DNA of 64,000 nt from Limonium bicolor (Eukaryota; Streptophyta; Magnoliopsida; Caryophyllales; Plumbaginaceae), in the NCBI GenBank assembly GCA_023374045.1, contig CM041779.1, positions 273,357,258-273,421,257 of the forward strand. Reading direction: 5' to 3'. The notes beneath the pieces were generated by a model. The model did not search any database. It saw nothing but the letters and a program-made list of their open reading frames with translations, and was not told where the DNA came from. This document shows, piece by piece, positions 11,236 through 22,711 of this stretch (its first letter is position 1; each line of letters begins with the position of its first letter). The translations under genes and the position numbers were made by a program.

Positions 11236-14200
11236 TGTAACACCCCTACCGCTAATCCTTTACTTACCGTCTAATCATCCTAATTATACTACTACTCGAA
11301 GCGGAATTACTACTACTACGGCATGTGATACAACGCCGCTAACCACCCATACAGCTAGCTAGGCTTACACTACTTACAGTAACGGTCTGATGTCTAAGTA
11401 ATACCAAGCTACTATATTACATACCACTTACAAAATATCACATACTTACAAAGTTGGATTACCGAGTATCACAAGTATGGTTAATTACATCCTTTTCCCA
11501 AGTCTACCAATGAGTTCCGACAAACTACTCATCTATACCAATTCATAATCCTTTCACAATCCAAAAAGGTGTACCCCATGGTACACCGGCTAAACAAAAG
11601 ACCTATAGTCGTGTACAACTTAGTACACCATTCACAGTCTAATAATTACATCAAAAGAAAACATCTTGAATTCATCAAGCCTTCACCCTTCACGAGTACT
11701 TGTAAAATATTAAAAACAATGCCCCAAGGGGCTCAGCAAAAAGCTGCATATAAACTTCGCATATACCGCGTGCTAACTAGGGTACGACAACTATTTAAGG
11801 TCGACTGTACATGCGGTTCGTTATTATCATACATACATGCTTTACATACATCACACAATCATACACAATACAATACACAAGCCAAAACAACAATACAATA
11901 GCATTCACAATACTTACCTTCACAAGGGTTAGCCAATTACACATCCGGGTTAATCGGATGTTTATTACTCTTTTACTCATTACACAATACCTTCACAAAC
12001 ATACTCTTACTTTACTTACTTACTTTTCCATACTCGTTTACTTATTCCTACTTACTTACTTTTACTCATGTTAAGTCGGTATGACCTCCGGGCAGGGACT
12101 ACACCGTCCCACCACCGGGCTTTAGGTGGCTCACTAATCCAGGATGCTACCCATTTAAGGCGTTTGGGCCGTGGAAAAGATTAAAAGCCAAGAATTGGAG
12201 CCAACCTCTTGTGACTCCGCCTCCTCACGCTTGGCCGAAACTATATCGGACTTCTACTCATTCCAGTTTACCAATTTATTAAGTTAGATTGGTTAGCTCA
12301 TTAGGAATTAGTTAGAAGTTCATCACAATTGTATTCGGTCACAACACAATTCATCAAGCATACACACATTCATTATCATCCATACATTTCATGAATTATA
12401 CAAACTATGATTTAAAGACAATATCTAACAAGGAACAATATCATGATAATCACAAGTAAGCATAATAAATCCGATTCACGCGTTTATCTTATTTAGGTGA
12501 TCAATTAGCACACAAAACACAAATCAGAGTAACCAAGGTAGCATACGGGGCATGAGAAGTTCATACCGTTCACCGTTGTACTTGAACCGACTTTCCTTCG
12601 GTGTTCACAAATCAAGTCCTATAACATACATGGAGTTGTATGGTTAATGACTTATTATTTAATTAACTCTTACTCCATTACCTTTCCCTAGACATACTAG
12701 TTCTTACAAGTCCTAAGTGGTTGTGAACTCTTTTCATACTTTAAGTTTATTTCCTCACCCATGTGCAAATTCTTTTGTTATTCCTAGCCACAATGGTGTA
12801 CTTATATATATATATAGTGTGTGTGTATGTGCATATACATATATATACACATACGATTACTATAATTAACATTTTTTTTTGTAAGTTTGGGCCGACCGAC
12901 CCACCGACCGACCCAACCTCTTGGGTCGGTCCATTCCAGTAAGTTTTCCGCCCTCCAGACTTACCCAACTGACCCACCGACTAACCCAACCTCTGGGTCG
13001 AAGTCAGAAACTTCAACTTTAGAAAAATTTTGCCGACCGACCCACGGCCCTCTGGGTCGGTCCGTTCCAGAAGGTTTTGTTTCAGTTGTTTATGCTCCGA
13101 CCGACCCACGACCGATCCAACCTCTGGGTCGGTCGGTAGCAGAACTTGCCTACAGAATTTGTTTTTCACTTCTTTTCTTACCCATTTCTTCCCCAATCTT
13201 CCTACATACATCCGAACATGTTTTAGCACTAATTAAACCCTATAAATCATCTTAGTTCATCCCTCAATTCATTAATCTTTTCTATATCAAATCACACACA
13301 TTATTTCCCAAGTTTTCCTTCCAACACTTACTCTATTTTTGCTAGTTGTGTTTTGCTACAGATTTTGGTTCTCACTTCCTCCATCCATAGCTCCCTCTTC
13401 TAATGTCATTCCTAAAGATTATAATGCATTACACACCTCTCCTAACCTACCCACTACCAAGCTCTTTATAAAATCTGTTTTCAAAGTAATTTCCACCTAG
13501 TTTCTAGTTCTTAAGTTCTCTAGTTTCTAGGTAAAATTTGCTATAGTCTCCCCTATATTTTTACATCCTCACCACATGTTTTAGCTCACAAAACACCACT
13601 CATTACACCTGTTTATTAGCAGCATTAATATACAATCCTCCAAAGCAATTACTAAGCATTAAACACTCCTTAAATTCCTGCGCACTCACATTTCCTTCCT
13701 TAAGGTTTATACAAGTTTTTAATCCACTTTTGAAGCTTTAAAACATTTAGGTTCTCTTACACATTACACTACTAATCATTACTATTTTCAATACACACTT
13801 AAACTACTAAAAATCTATTACATAGAGCATTACAAAGCTACACAAAGATGAGGGTAATTACCTTGTTTTCTTACTAGTTTCTTCCTTCCTTCTTCTTTCT
13901 TTCCTCTTTCTTTTCCCTTCCTCTCTTCCCACCGGTTATGGAGATTAAATTCTCACAAGCTACAGCTCATTCATTATACACATTCTAAATCAAAACTAAC
14001 CCCTAATCATCTTTAAGGCTTTGAGGTAAATTTTAGGGTTTAAGAATTTATTACCTTGCAAAGGAGTAGGTGAAGCTTAGAACAGCACAAGAGCAATGTT
14101 TCTACTCCACCAAAGATGCCAAAATCGGCTGGGAGCAAAAGGAATTGGAACTCAAAACTTAGAAATCTTCATTTTGCAAATAAGAGCAAGAAAAGGTAGT

Positions 14201-15020
14201 GTTTTTGGATTTCTTTTTAACTTAAACCAATGAGATGAAGAAGGGGCTTCTAATGGTGGTCTTTTTTCTCTAAACCAAGGATACCTATGGAGATGAAGTT
14301 GCTTGTTTTCGAATTTGGAAAAGAGAGGGATGTTCTCCTTGATGAGAGGAAGACAATGGTGCAGTTTTTGTAATTTTTGAAGGGGATTTGAACACTTAAC
14401 AAGAGGAGAGAAGATGAACTTTGTGTGGGTTTTCTCCAAAACTCCATTACTGTCGCCCAAGGAAGAAGAAGAGAAATGAAGAGTGAGGGAGGGGGTGCAG
14501 TACGCAGAGCATGTGAGAAACGAGGGAGTAGGAGAGAGAGTAGTAAAGTAATGAGTTACTTTTGCTTTTATTTGTTTTGTCTTTTACATATAAGGAGAGA
14601 ATTAAGAGGGTGTGAGGGGGAAAGGAAGCTACACCCAACACACACAATCTGATTTTACATTTTTATTTCAATAGTGGACACACTAGTTTGGTTTGTTTGC
14701 ACTCTCACCCCACAACTTCCCGTTTTTGACAGTTTTTACTATTTTCTCGTTTTATTGATTTTATTGGTTCTAGACCTTCATTAATGTTTATTAATGGCTA
14801 TTTAGTTGACCCAGATTGTTACGAGTCTATTTGACCCGTTTAAAGTCGCGTTTTCCCGGTTTCCTCGAAAAAGGCGCTTTAAGGTTCGTTTGCGTTTTTA
14901 ATCCGTTTTAAGGATCCGTTTTCTTCGGGATTTTTTCCCTCATGATTATTTAGACATAATTAAGCTTCTAAAATACTTATTAGCCTAATTAATCACTATT
15001 TTTAATTACGGGGTATTTCA
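11236..15020 (-). repeat. B1 3' LTR
   Basis: Plus-strand ends are TGTAACACCCC at 11236 and GGGGTATTTCA at 15020, 3,785 bp. It matches 22712-25021 plus 52965-54439 along its length, with mostly point differences. It contains GCCCCAAGGGGCTCAGCA at 11721-11738, a TA/TG microsatellite (12800-12850) and a GACCGACCC cluster (12888-13140). No gene is seen; the remaining AT-rich U3-like sequence shows nothing else I can name. Confidence 0.93.
12888..13145. repeat. GACCGACCC / GGGTCGGTC dyad cluster in B1 3' LTR
   Basis: More than ten copies of GACCGACCC or its inverse within 260 bp, alternating with TTCCAG(A)A-type and TCAGAAACTTCAA segments. It is repeated at 24347-24612 in the other LTR copy and, in diverged form, in B2 (58623-59010). 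The 19-mer at 13054-13072 is identical to one in the T1 hairpin. Confidence 0.8.
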
Positions 15021-15037
15021 ATCTACCCCCCTTAAGG
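15021..15037 (-). other. B1 polypurine tract next to 3' LTR
   Basis: Minus strand CCTTAAGGGGGGTAGAT directly abuts the LTR terminus TGAAATACCCC. This is the plus-strand primer site of the element. Confidence 0.85.
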
Positions 15038-15200
15038 AGCTTTGCCCTCAAAGTTGCTCAAGGTTAATGGTTTAATAATCTACTCATTAGGCAAACCAAT
15101 TGCCATAATGTGTCTTACTACCACCTATGAGGTGTTTACGTTCTCTACATTACGAGCATACACAATTCAAGCACGATATGCAATACACATACACAATACA

Positions 15201-16431
15201 CACTAGTAGAAAAAATGTTTTTAATGACGGCGTTTAAACCACGGTTAAATGGAAAACCGTGGTTTAAAGTTTATAAACCACGGTTTTAATAACAACCGTC
15301 ATTTAAGGTGCATACCAGAGCGCATATACCACGGTTTTTCCGGAACCTTCGTATATAGGTTAGTTATATACCATGGTTTTCAGGGCAACCGTGGTATATA
15401 GTACATGCCAGAGTGAATATACCACGGTTCTTGGAGAACCGTCGTATATAGGGTACCTATATACCACGGTTCTGAGGCAACCGTCATTTATATTGCACAT
15501 CTTACTATATTAAACCACAGTTTTTTATCAACCGTGGTATATAGTCTAGGCGAGAATTTTAATTTTCGGCCGAAATTTAACGCGGCGCTTTCTCTCTTAT
15601 ATATCAACGAAGCACTCTTCTTCTTCATTCTCTTCAATGTCACGGTAATTTTGGAACCCAAACCGACGAACATGCTCTGCAACTCTTCTTCATTCTCTTC
15701 AACTAGCTCACGGTAATTTTTCCAACCCTAAATCGCGAACAAGGAACATGCTCGTCCTCACTCATTCTCATGTTTTTCGGTAATTTTTGCAGCTTACACT
15801 TGCGAACAATGAGCATGCTCGTCCTCACTCACTCATTCTCACTGTAATTTTCGCAACCATAACCCGCGAACAAGGAACATGCCTTCGCCTCCATTCTTCA
15901 TTCTCTTCAACTTCACGGTAATTTTGCAACCCACTGCGAACAAGGAACATACTACGCCTCCATTCTCCACTCATTATTTTGCAACCCTAAATCGCAAACA
16001 AGGAACACACATGTTCTAGCCTATTCATTCTCTTCTGTGCTCTGTTTGATATCTGCGAAGCGGCGCTTCTAAATCGTCGGCGATTTTGAAAAAAAATTCA
16101 TAGACTATAAACCACGGTTATATGTATAACCGTGGTTTATTCGTTGATTTTATAGATAATATACCACGGTTTTTACCTTTAACTGTCGTATAAAAGGTCT
16201 TTATACCACGGTTCTCTCCTTAACCGTCGTTTAAAATCGTTGAGGGCCGCGTCAAAAAACGGTCTTAAACGACGGTCATGGCAAACCATGGTATATAGTC
16301 CACTTTTAAACGACGGTTATCAACCGTGATATATAGGAAATTTTCTATATGCGACGGGAGCATAAACCACGGTTCCTAACCGTGGTATATAAGCAAAATA
16401 ACCGTGGTTAAAAACATTTTTTCCACTAGTG
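15201..16431. mobile_element. N2: non-autonomous CACTA element inside B1
   Basis: CACTAGTAGAAAAAATG at the left and TTTTTTCCACTAGTG at the right, with the 3 bp duplication ACA (15198-15200 and 16432-16434). The subterminal ACCACGGTT / AACCGTGGTATA arrays are the same type as in N1. The central part (about 15590-16030) repeats a 50-65 bp unit with TCACGGTAATTTTGCAACCC and GCGAACAAGGAACATG, the N1 minisatellite in opposite orientation. It lies between B1's two polypurine tracts. It contains no gene. Confidence 0.93.
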
Positions 16432-16434
16432 ACA

Positions 16435-16694
16435 CCATTTCCAATTCATACCATCACACACTACACAATTGTAATCCACATTACACCAATACACCATACA
16501 TTGTACATACATATCCATACACTACACATTACACATACATACTCAACACACTCGCGCTACATGTGCCAATCCAAATATACTACCATACATACACACTAAC
16601 GCAATGCTCACCCGAAGCAATGCAAAAGCAAAATGGCTCTACCCCCCTTAAAAGGGGTACGCCCCGTACCCGTACCCGCTAAGTGCTAGACTAT
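16435..16694. other. B1 3' untranslated segment with second polypurine tract
   Basis: Between the pol stop and N2. AC-rich on the plus strand, with no gene. At 16637-16651 the minus strand reads TTAAGGGGGGTAGAG, a second copy of the polypurine tract found next to the LTR. The equivalent second copy is at 44279-44294 in E and 61206-61220 in B2. Confidence 0.7.
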
Positions 16695-19600
16695 CTATTC
16701 TATGAATAACTGTGGGTACTTCGCCTTCATGGCGTCTTCTAACTCCCATGTCGCTTCTTCGACATCATGGTTTAACCATAGGACCTTCACCATTTGTATG
16801 GACTTATGGCGAGTGTCTCTGGTCTTCCAATCAAGGAATCTAACGGGAGTTTCAACATATCTCATTGTTGGCTCAATGGATAGTCTCTCAGGCTCTAGGA
16901 CATGAGAAGGATCAGCAATATAGTTCTTGAGTTGTGACACATGAAAGACATCATGGACACGCCCCAAGTCCTCAGGTAGTGCTAACCTATAGGCTACAGA
17001 TCCAACTCTCTCGGTGATAGTGTACGACCCTACAAACTATGGACTCAGCTTGCCCTTATAGCCAAAACGGAATACGCCCTTCATAGGTGAAACGCGCAAG
17101 AACACTTGGTCGCCCACGGTGAACTCAAGGTCGCGTTGTCGCACATCCGCATAGGATTTCTGTCTATCTTGGGCTGCTTTCATGTTAGCTCGAATTTGTT
17201 ACACTTCCGCTTGGACTTGTTCTAAATACTTCGGTCCTATGATGACCGTTTCACTTGACTCATCCCAACACAAGGGTGTACATCAAGGTCTACCGTATAG
17301 GGCTTGGAAAGGCGACATCTTAATCAAAGCATGATAGCTATTGTTGTACAAAAACTCGATAAGATGAAGCTTATCTAACCAACTCCCCTGAAAATCTAAG
17401 GCACATGCCCTAAGCATGACCTCCAGTGTCTAGATGGTCCTCTCTGTCTGACCGTCGGTCTGAGGATGGAAGGCGGTACTCAGCTTCAATTCTGTACCCA
17501 ACGATTCCCGTGTAGCTCTCCAGTATCTCGAAAGGAATCTGATGTCGCGGTCAGATACTATGGTCTTCGGGACTCCGTGGTGTCTGATAATCTCCATGTC
17601 GAATAGCTCTACGAGCTTCACTACCTTCCAGGTGTCCTTCATCGGTATGAATCTGGCAACCTTGGTGACGCGATCGTCTACAACCCAGATCATGTTGAGT
17701 CCTCCCCTAGCAGGGGGAGTCCTACAACAAAATCCATGGAGATATCATGGAATTTCCACTCCGGAACTGGCATCGATTGTACCATTCCGCCCGGTCTTTG
17801 ATGTTCAAACTTCACTTTCTGGCACGTCAAGCATCTCAATACATACTCTGTCACATCTGATTTCATTCCTGACCACTAGAAGTACCTCTTCATGTCTTTG
17901 TACACTGGAAGCTCCTGGGGAACTGACAATGTAGAACTGTGTGACTCTCGCAGGATGCGATCCCTTAGCTCAGCATTGCTTCGGGGGACGCATAGCCTGC
18001 CATTCAGCCGAATCAGACCATCTTCATGCAACTTAAAATCATATTTCTTCTTCTCAAATATACCATCTATGACCTTCTGTCTAATTTTGGTCAGGTAAGG
18101 GTCGCTCAACTGAGCGTCTCGCACCTCTTCAACCAAGCTAGAAGAAGAGAGTAGCGAATGGAGCAAGTGTGCTCGACGACTCAGGGCGTTGGCTACAACG
18201 TTTGCCTTCCCTTCCTTATACTGCAGGTTGATGTCGTAGTCTAAGAGAAACTCCATCCACCTTCTCTGTCTCAAATTCAACTCTTTCTGCGTGAATACAT
18301 ACTGTAAGCTCTTGTGGTCGGAGTAGATGGTGATGCTTACCCCATAAAGATAGTGTCGTCATATCTTCAAGGCGAAGACAATGGCTCCTAGCTCTAAGTC
18401 ATGAGTCGGGTAATTCTCCTCATGCTTTTTCAGCTGGCGGGAGGCATAAGCTACAACCTTACCATGCTGCATGAGTATGCATCCCATTCCCTTGCTGGAT
18501 GCGTCACAATACACCTCAAATCCCTCTGTGCCCTCTAGAAGTGTGAGAATCGGCGCTGAGGTCAAAGAGTCTTTTAGGCACTGGAATGATACTTCGCACT
18601 CGTCTGTCCATACAAACGGTGCATCTTTCTTCATCAGTGTAGTCATGGGCTTAGCGACTTTCAAGAAGTCCTTTACAAATCTCCGGTAGTAACCGGCTAG
18701 ACCAAGAAAGCTCCGAATGTCGGTAACAGTCTTGGGTCTAGGCCATGATCGTACAACTTCTATCTTAGAAGGGTCAACTGAAATACCTGCGCTCGAGATG
18801 ACATGACCAAGGAATGATACCTGATCTTGCCAGAACTCGCATTTGGAGAACTTCGCATACAGCTGGTTCTCGCGCAGTGTCTCAAGTACTTTCCTCAAAT
18901 GAATTTCATGCTCTTCTGCTGATTTGGAGTACACAAGGATATCGTCGATAAATACTACTACTGAGGTGTCCAACTACTCACTGAATAGTCGATTCATTAA
19001 ATCCATGAATTTTGCTGGTGCGTTTGACAACCCGAATGGCATGACGGTGAATTTGTAGTGGCCATATCTGGTACAGAATGCCGTTTTCTTGATGTCTTGC
19101 TCTCTGATAGCAATCTGATGGTACCCAGAACGGAGGTCGATCATGGAGAAGACTTAGGCTCCCTTCAGCTGGTCGAATAGGTCGTCGATGCACGGCAATG
19201 GGTATTTATTTTTGACTATGACCGCATTCAACTCGCAATAGTCAATACAAAGTCGGAGGCTACCGTCATTCTTCTTCACAAAGAGGACCGGTGCTCCCTA
19301 GGGTGATACGCTCGGGCGTATAAACCCTTTGTCGAGAAGGTCACGTAACTACTCTTTCAGCTCTGTCATTTCCGCAGGTGCCATACGGTATGGTGCCCTA
19401 GCAATGGGACTAGTACCTGGCAAGAGGTTAATCTCAAACACTACTGCTTTTCGAGGTGGCATACCAGGCAGCTCCTTAGGGAATACGTCAGGGAATTTAG
19501 ATACAATTGGTACTTCGGGGTTGAACTCTGGATCTCTCTCCAGGTCTTGTACATAACACAAATACACTTCATGGCCCTTTTCGAGCTCCCGGTACATAGC

Positions 19601-20070
19601 CATAGCGGAGATGACTGTGGTCGAAGGCTCCCTCGGTCTCTGGCGGTAAGATACGGTAACCCCAGAAGGACTCCTGAGCAGCAATCGATGCTCGGCGCAG
19701 AGGAATCTACCCTTGTGCCGCTCCAACCAATTCATTCCAACTATTACGTTGAATCCCAACCCATTAAACTCGATGAAGGAGATGGGAAACGCTTCGCCCT
19801 TGATTTGGATCGTGGCTGATTTGTAGTATTTGGTACATCGTATTTGCTCCTTCGACGGGAGAGTAACCAAGAAGTTTGGCAACTCATCCGCATCTAGCCC
19901 CAACCTCTTCACGAAAGATGGTGATACGAAGGTGTGAGAGGCGGCAGAGTCGAATAACACTAAGGCTTTAATGCCGTTCACTGAGAAGGTTCCTATTAAG
20001 ATGGTGCCGCTTTTACCGGCTTGTGCTTTGGTGAGGATACTCATGTTACCTTCGGTACCGAGTCCACAAC
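16695..20070 (-). pseudogene. B1 pol: protease, reverse transcriptase, RNase H, integrase, chromodomain
   Basis: Domains in order: retropepsin with LFDSAASHTFVS (about 19945), where the usual DSG or DTG is DSA; reverse transcriptase from [13 protein letters not shown] (19390) through [11 protein letters not shown], the YVDD-equivalent (about 18950); RNase H with [13 protein letters not shown] and [13 protein letters not shown] (18390-18540); integrase zinc-finger region and core (18280-17430) with VSDRDIRFLSRYW and HPQTDGQTERTI; integrase C-terminus and chromodomain with VLWLNHDVEEATWELED (16967-16695). The frame starts just after a splice-acceptor-like AATAG at 20071. There are in-frame stops near 19350, 19300, 19155, 18973 and 18357, a 1 nt loss near 17710, and further breaks. 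The copy is inactive. Close relatives in this window are E (plus strand) and B2. Confidence 0.9.
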
Positions 20071-20211
20071 CTATTGAAGTCACAAGTTCATAAGTAATAA
20101 TGGTGGACATAAATGGAATTTAAATCAACACTACTCTTTATTGATAAACCAACCATCATACATATCGCGTCTCTAATACACATTAATAATACATTACATG
20201 ATACTATGATT
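20071..20211 (-). promoter_or_regulatory. B1 AlkB-pol spacer ending in a splice-acceptor-like site
   Basis: Between the AlkB stop (20212-20214) and pol there are about 140 nt. The spacer contains CAATAAAG on the minus strand and ends TGTGACTTCAATAG at 20071, immediately before the protease reading frame. E has the same arrangement (40682-40800, ending CATAACTTCAG). This suggests that pro-pol is made from a spliced RNA. That is an inference; no transcript is available. Confidence 0.45.
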
Positions 20212-20922
20212 TTAATACTTTCTAAAGGTAAGGTTCAGGCGTCCTGGCTTCATGTGTGTGGCATTGATTATTGCTGGTGGTGTCGTATTCAACTTGATCT
20301 TGTTGATCCCGTGATACAGCAACCTAGATTTTCCACCCATGATTAGGAACATCTCTTGATCTCAATACCAATTTCTCTGTGCGTCCACGCGGCTTCTGCT
20401 CGCTATACAAAATACTCATCATCACCTATGGACCAAGACATTACGGAGTCCTCCTTGTTCACTAATTCTGCTGTCTCGTTCCTTGTCTTGGTGTAACCCA
20501 AGTCGTCTTTCTTTCTCATAGAAGTTGACGATACAAAGGTCCACTTCAATTGCAGGGATCGGATCATTTTCACATTGTTGTGCAAGTTCTACTGCTTGTG
20601 TGACAAGCGTCTGAAATTCTGGGGGTATTGTCGGTGGCGTCGCTCCGTCTTGCATCCGTGTCTCTTGGTATGTCTTGGTATAAGGATTCCAGTCCTTTCC
20701 TAAGCATATCATCTTCAGCTTCATCTTCGATCCACCAGGGAATTTGGGTGTATAAAATCCTCTTGGACCCGTTCCTAGCTCGTTGCATCGTCGGATGATT
20801 GGTCGGATGGCCTGACACTGCTCACTGGTGTAGTAGTGATTGGTGATGTCGGTCTCTTCTTGATTTGGGTTTGAAGGTATCAGGTAGCAGATATTAAAAC
20901 TACCTATGGTTGTAAATTTCAT
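20212..20922 (-). pseudogene. B1 AlkB-like Fe(II)/2-oxoglutarate dioxygenase (ALKBH1-like)
   Basis: AlkB enzymes remove alkyl groups from nucleic acids using Fe(II) and 2-oxoglutarate. The frame opens with ATG at 20922, directly after an intron-like acceptor CGTCGTAG. Seen in order: RGFYTPKFPGGSKMKLKMICLG and KDWNP (substrate-lid region of ALKBH1-like proteins, 20670-20780), VDLCIVNFYEKERRLGLHQDKE with the Fe-binding H-x-D (His 20491-20493, Asp 20485-20487), SWSIGDDEYF, GGKSRLLYHGINKIKLNT with the distal His (20311-20313), and the C-terminal PGRLNLTFRKY with the two Arg that bind 2-oxoglutarate, ending TAA at 20212-20214. The full set of motifs fits an intact ancestral domain of about 235 residues. 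At least three frameshifts (around 20455, 20400 and 20350) break this copy. It sits between gag and protease. A host-gene insertion is unlikely because E has the homologue at the same site. Confidence 0.88.
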
Positions 20923-21057
20923 CTACGACGAGTACTAGTCTCAACTACTTCATTTCATGCTCAATACATACTTCAATTCATTCACTCATGCATTCATTCA
21001 AACAATTACTCCATTACTTAGACATGCTTCTCAAGGATTCAAGGTTTAGTTAATTAC
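20923..21057 (-). other. B1 intron-like gap between gag and AlkB
   Basis: Minus strand GTAATTAACT at the donor (21057) and CGTCGTAG at the acceptor (20923), 135 nt, AT-rich and stop-rich. E has an intron-like gap of similar size at the same position (39809 or 39815 to 39944). Confidence 0.55.
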
Positions 21058-22529
21058 CTAGGCCAGACTTAGAGCCGGTCCCATCTCGGTCGATAATGTG
21101 CAAGGCGGGATGCCTCAGGGTGCGCCCTTCTGAGGACCTCGGGATCCCTGTCCCTGCGGGGCCTGCTTGGCTGGAGCATCGCCAGATGCAACCTCCTTGC
21201 CTTCCCTCTACTTGTAGCTCTGGAAGTTCCCTTTGGGCTTGGCATTTTCTGGGCACATGTTGGCTCGGTGTCCCGGTTTCTGACAGTTGTAGCACCGGAT
21301 TTCTCTCCCTTGGCAATCCTTGTCGGGATGGTCTTGGTTGCATCTTCTGCATACATAGCTGCGGCCGTCGGAGTAGTTCATGTTATAACCGGAGCCAGAA
21401 CCTAAGGCTTAGAGTGTTAGCACATTTGTGCGGGAATACTAGGTATGATAATTATATGAATACAAGTTTAGATTAGAAGTTTACCCTTAGGTGGGTGTGA
21501 TCTCAGTGGCTTTGCAGCCACCGGCGCAGAAGAACCTAGCTGAAGAAGCTCAATTGGGTTGCCCTTCTTAGCATGGGCACTGCTCTCACTTGGGGAGTTC
21601 TTTGATTAGGTTTGCTGAAAGAACTTCCCTTTCTTCTTTTTCGAGCTCTTACCTTGGTTCTGGTCCTCGGCACTGGTGTTTTTGCTGTTGGCCTTGCGCT
21701 TAAGCGATGTTTCTTCATCCCTCAGTTGGCAAGTGATCTCAACGCGAGATGCCGCGTGATAGCACTCCTGAAGTTTCAAGTATTAGCCGGGATTCTTACT
21801 TGAAAAAGATAAAGGTAAAGTATTTACAATGGTACTAAGGGTTTAACAGATATTTACCTGAAGAGAGGTAAATCTGGTGTAGCCCATGCCGTACCGAAGG
21901 CGATGGCTCAGACCGCCGTAGAAGCGATCGACCAACACCTGGCCGGTGTACCCAAGGTCGGGTAAAAGACGAAGGAGAGAGGTGAAGGTGCGGTAGTACT
22001 CATCGACAAACATCTTCTCTGTCATTTTCAAGGCATCAAGCTCTAGTCTTTTCTTTGTTTTGGCATGTTCCGGATAGAAGTATTTGGATCGAGGGAGGGC
22101 TGTGAAGGATTCCCAGTCGAATGTAGGATCGTTGACATGCTCGTTTTTAACTAATTTCCACCAATCCATGGCTGCATCCATAAGGTAATAAGCCGCTACT
22201 CTAACTCGAATTCCGGCAGGAGCTTCGAGGGTTTCAAAGGCTGTCTCCATCTCGGAGATGTAGGCTTCTAGCTTAGCCGGATCACTCTCGCCTCGAAAGC
22301 ATGGAGGTCAGAGTTCCGCTACGGATTTTACCCAGTTCGCTTCTCTGGGTGGAGGGGGAGGGATTGGTCCTGTTTGAGTTTGTTGGTTTTGTTGTTGGGT
22401 TCGTTGCATTGCCATGATTACTTGAGGTAGCATCTGCGCTACCGTGGCGGCGACGATCTCTGCTATCCTCTGCGCGCCTGGTCCATCAGAAGTCTCTCTT
22501 CTAGGTCGGCCTCGACCACGTCCTGACAT
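21058..22529 (-). pseudogene. B1 gag, three exons with two intron-like gaps
   Basis: Gag forms the virus-like particle and packages RNA. Exon 1 (22529-21858) starts MSGRGRGRPRR directly after TTCAG and holds the retrotransposon gag domain (YYLMDAAMDWWKLVKNEH, FVDEYYRTFTSLLRLLPDLG), with one stop after VKSVAEL. A 90 nt gap with GTAAAT..CTTCAG (21857-21768) precedes exon 2 (21767-21485), which starts ECYHAASRVEI, is Lys/Gln/Ser-rich and has one TAA. An 83 nt gap with GTAAAC..CTTAG (21484-21402) precedes exon 3 (21401-21058), with two zinc knuckles CRRCNQDHPDKDC and CYNCQKPGHRANMC. Two of E's gag gaps start and end at the same residues, which supports real introns. The exon 3 tail contains stops, so whether B1 gag fused to AlkB cannot be decided. 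Confidence 0.82.
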
Positions 22530-22694
22530 CTGAACATTTAACATTTACATTAGGCTTTGTAACATGTGACCAATGGGTCTTAGAATTAAGCAAAGGTATC
22601 GTCCCTAAGGACGTCAAGGGTATCCGTTGTTAACAACGGTAATTCCTATTTAGGTTTCTAAGTATTCCTAGTTAGGACATCAGAGCGTACCTAC
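22530..22694 (-). other. B1 5' leader
   Basis: Between PBS and gag start. No open frame of note. It ends in ATGTTCAG immediately before the gag ATG, a splice-acceptor-like context also present in E (GAATTCTTCAG before ATG at 38276), so a leader intron is possible. Confidence 0.45.
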
Positions 22695-22706
22695 GCTCAG
22701 ATACCA
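22695..22706 (-). other. B1 primer binding site (initiator tRNA-Met type)
   Basis: Minus strand TGGTATCTGAGC, 5 nt inside the 5' LTR. It differs by one base from the canonical TGGTATCAGAGC seen intact in E. Its 3' half is part of a short palindrome, AGCGTAGGTACGCT. Confidence 0.88.
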
Positions 22707-22711
22707 CTTTT

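Noticed and set aside
12887..13255. Open frames rich in Pro-Thr-Asp in the B1 LTR (also 24345-24687 and 58913-59287)
   Set aside because: Translation products of the GACCGACCC repeats; frame-independent and low-complexity.
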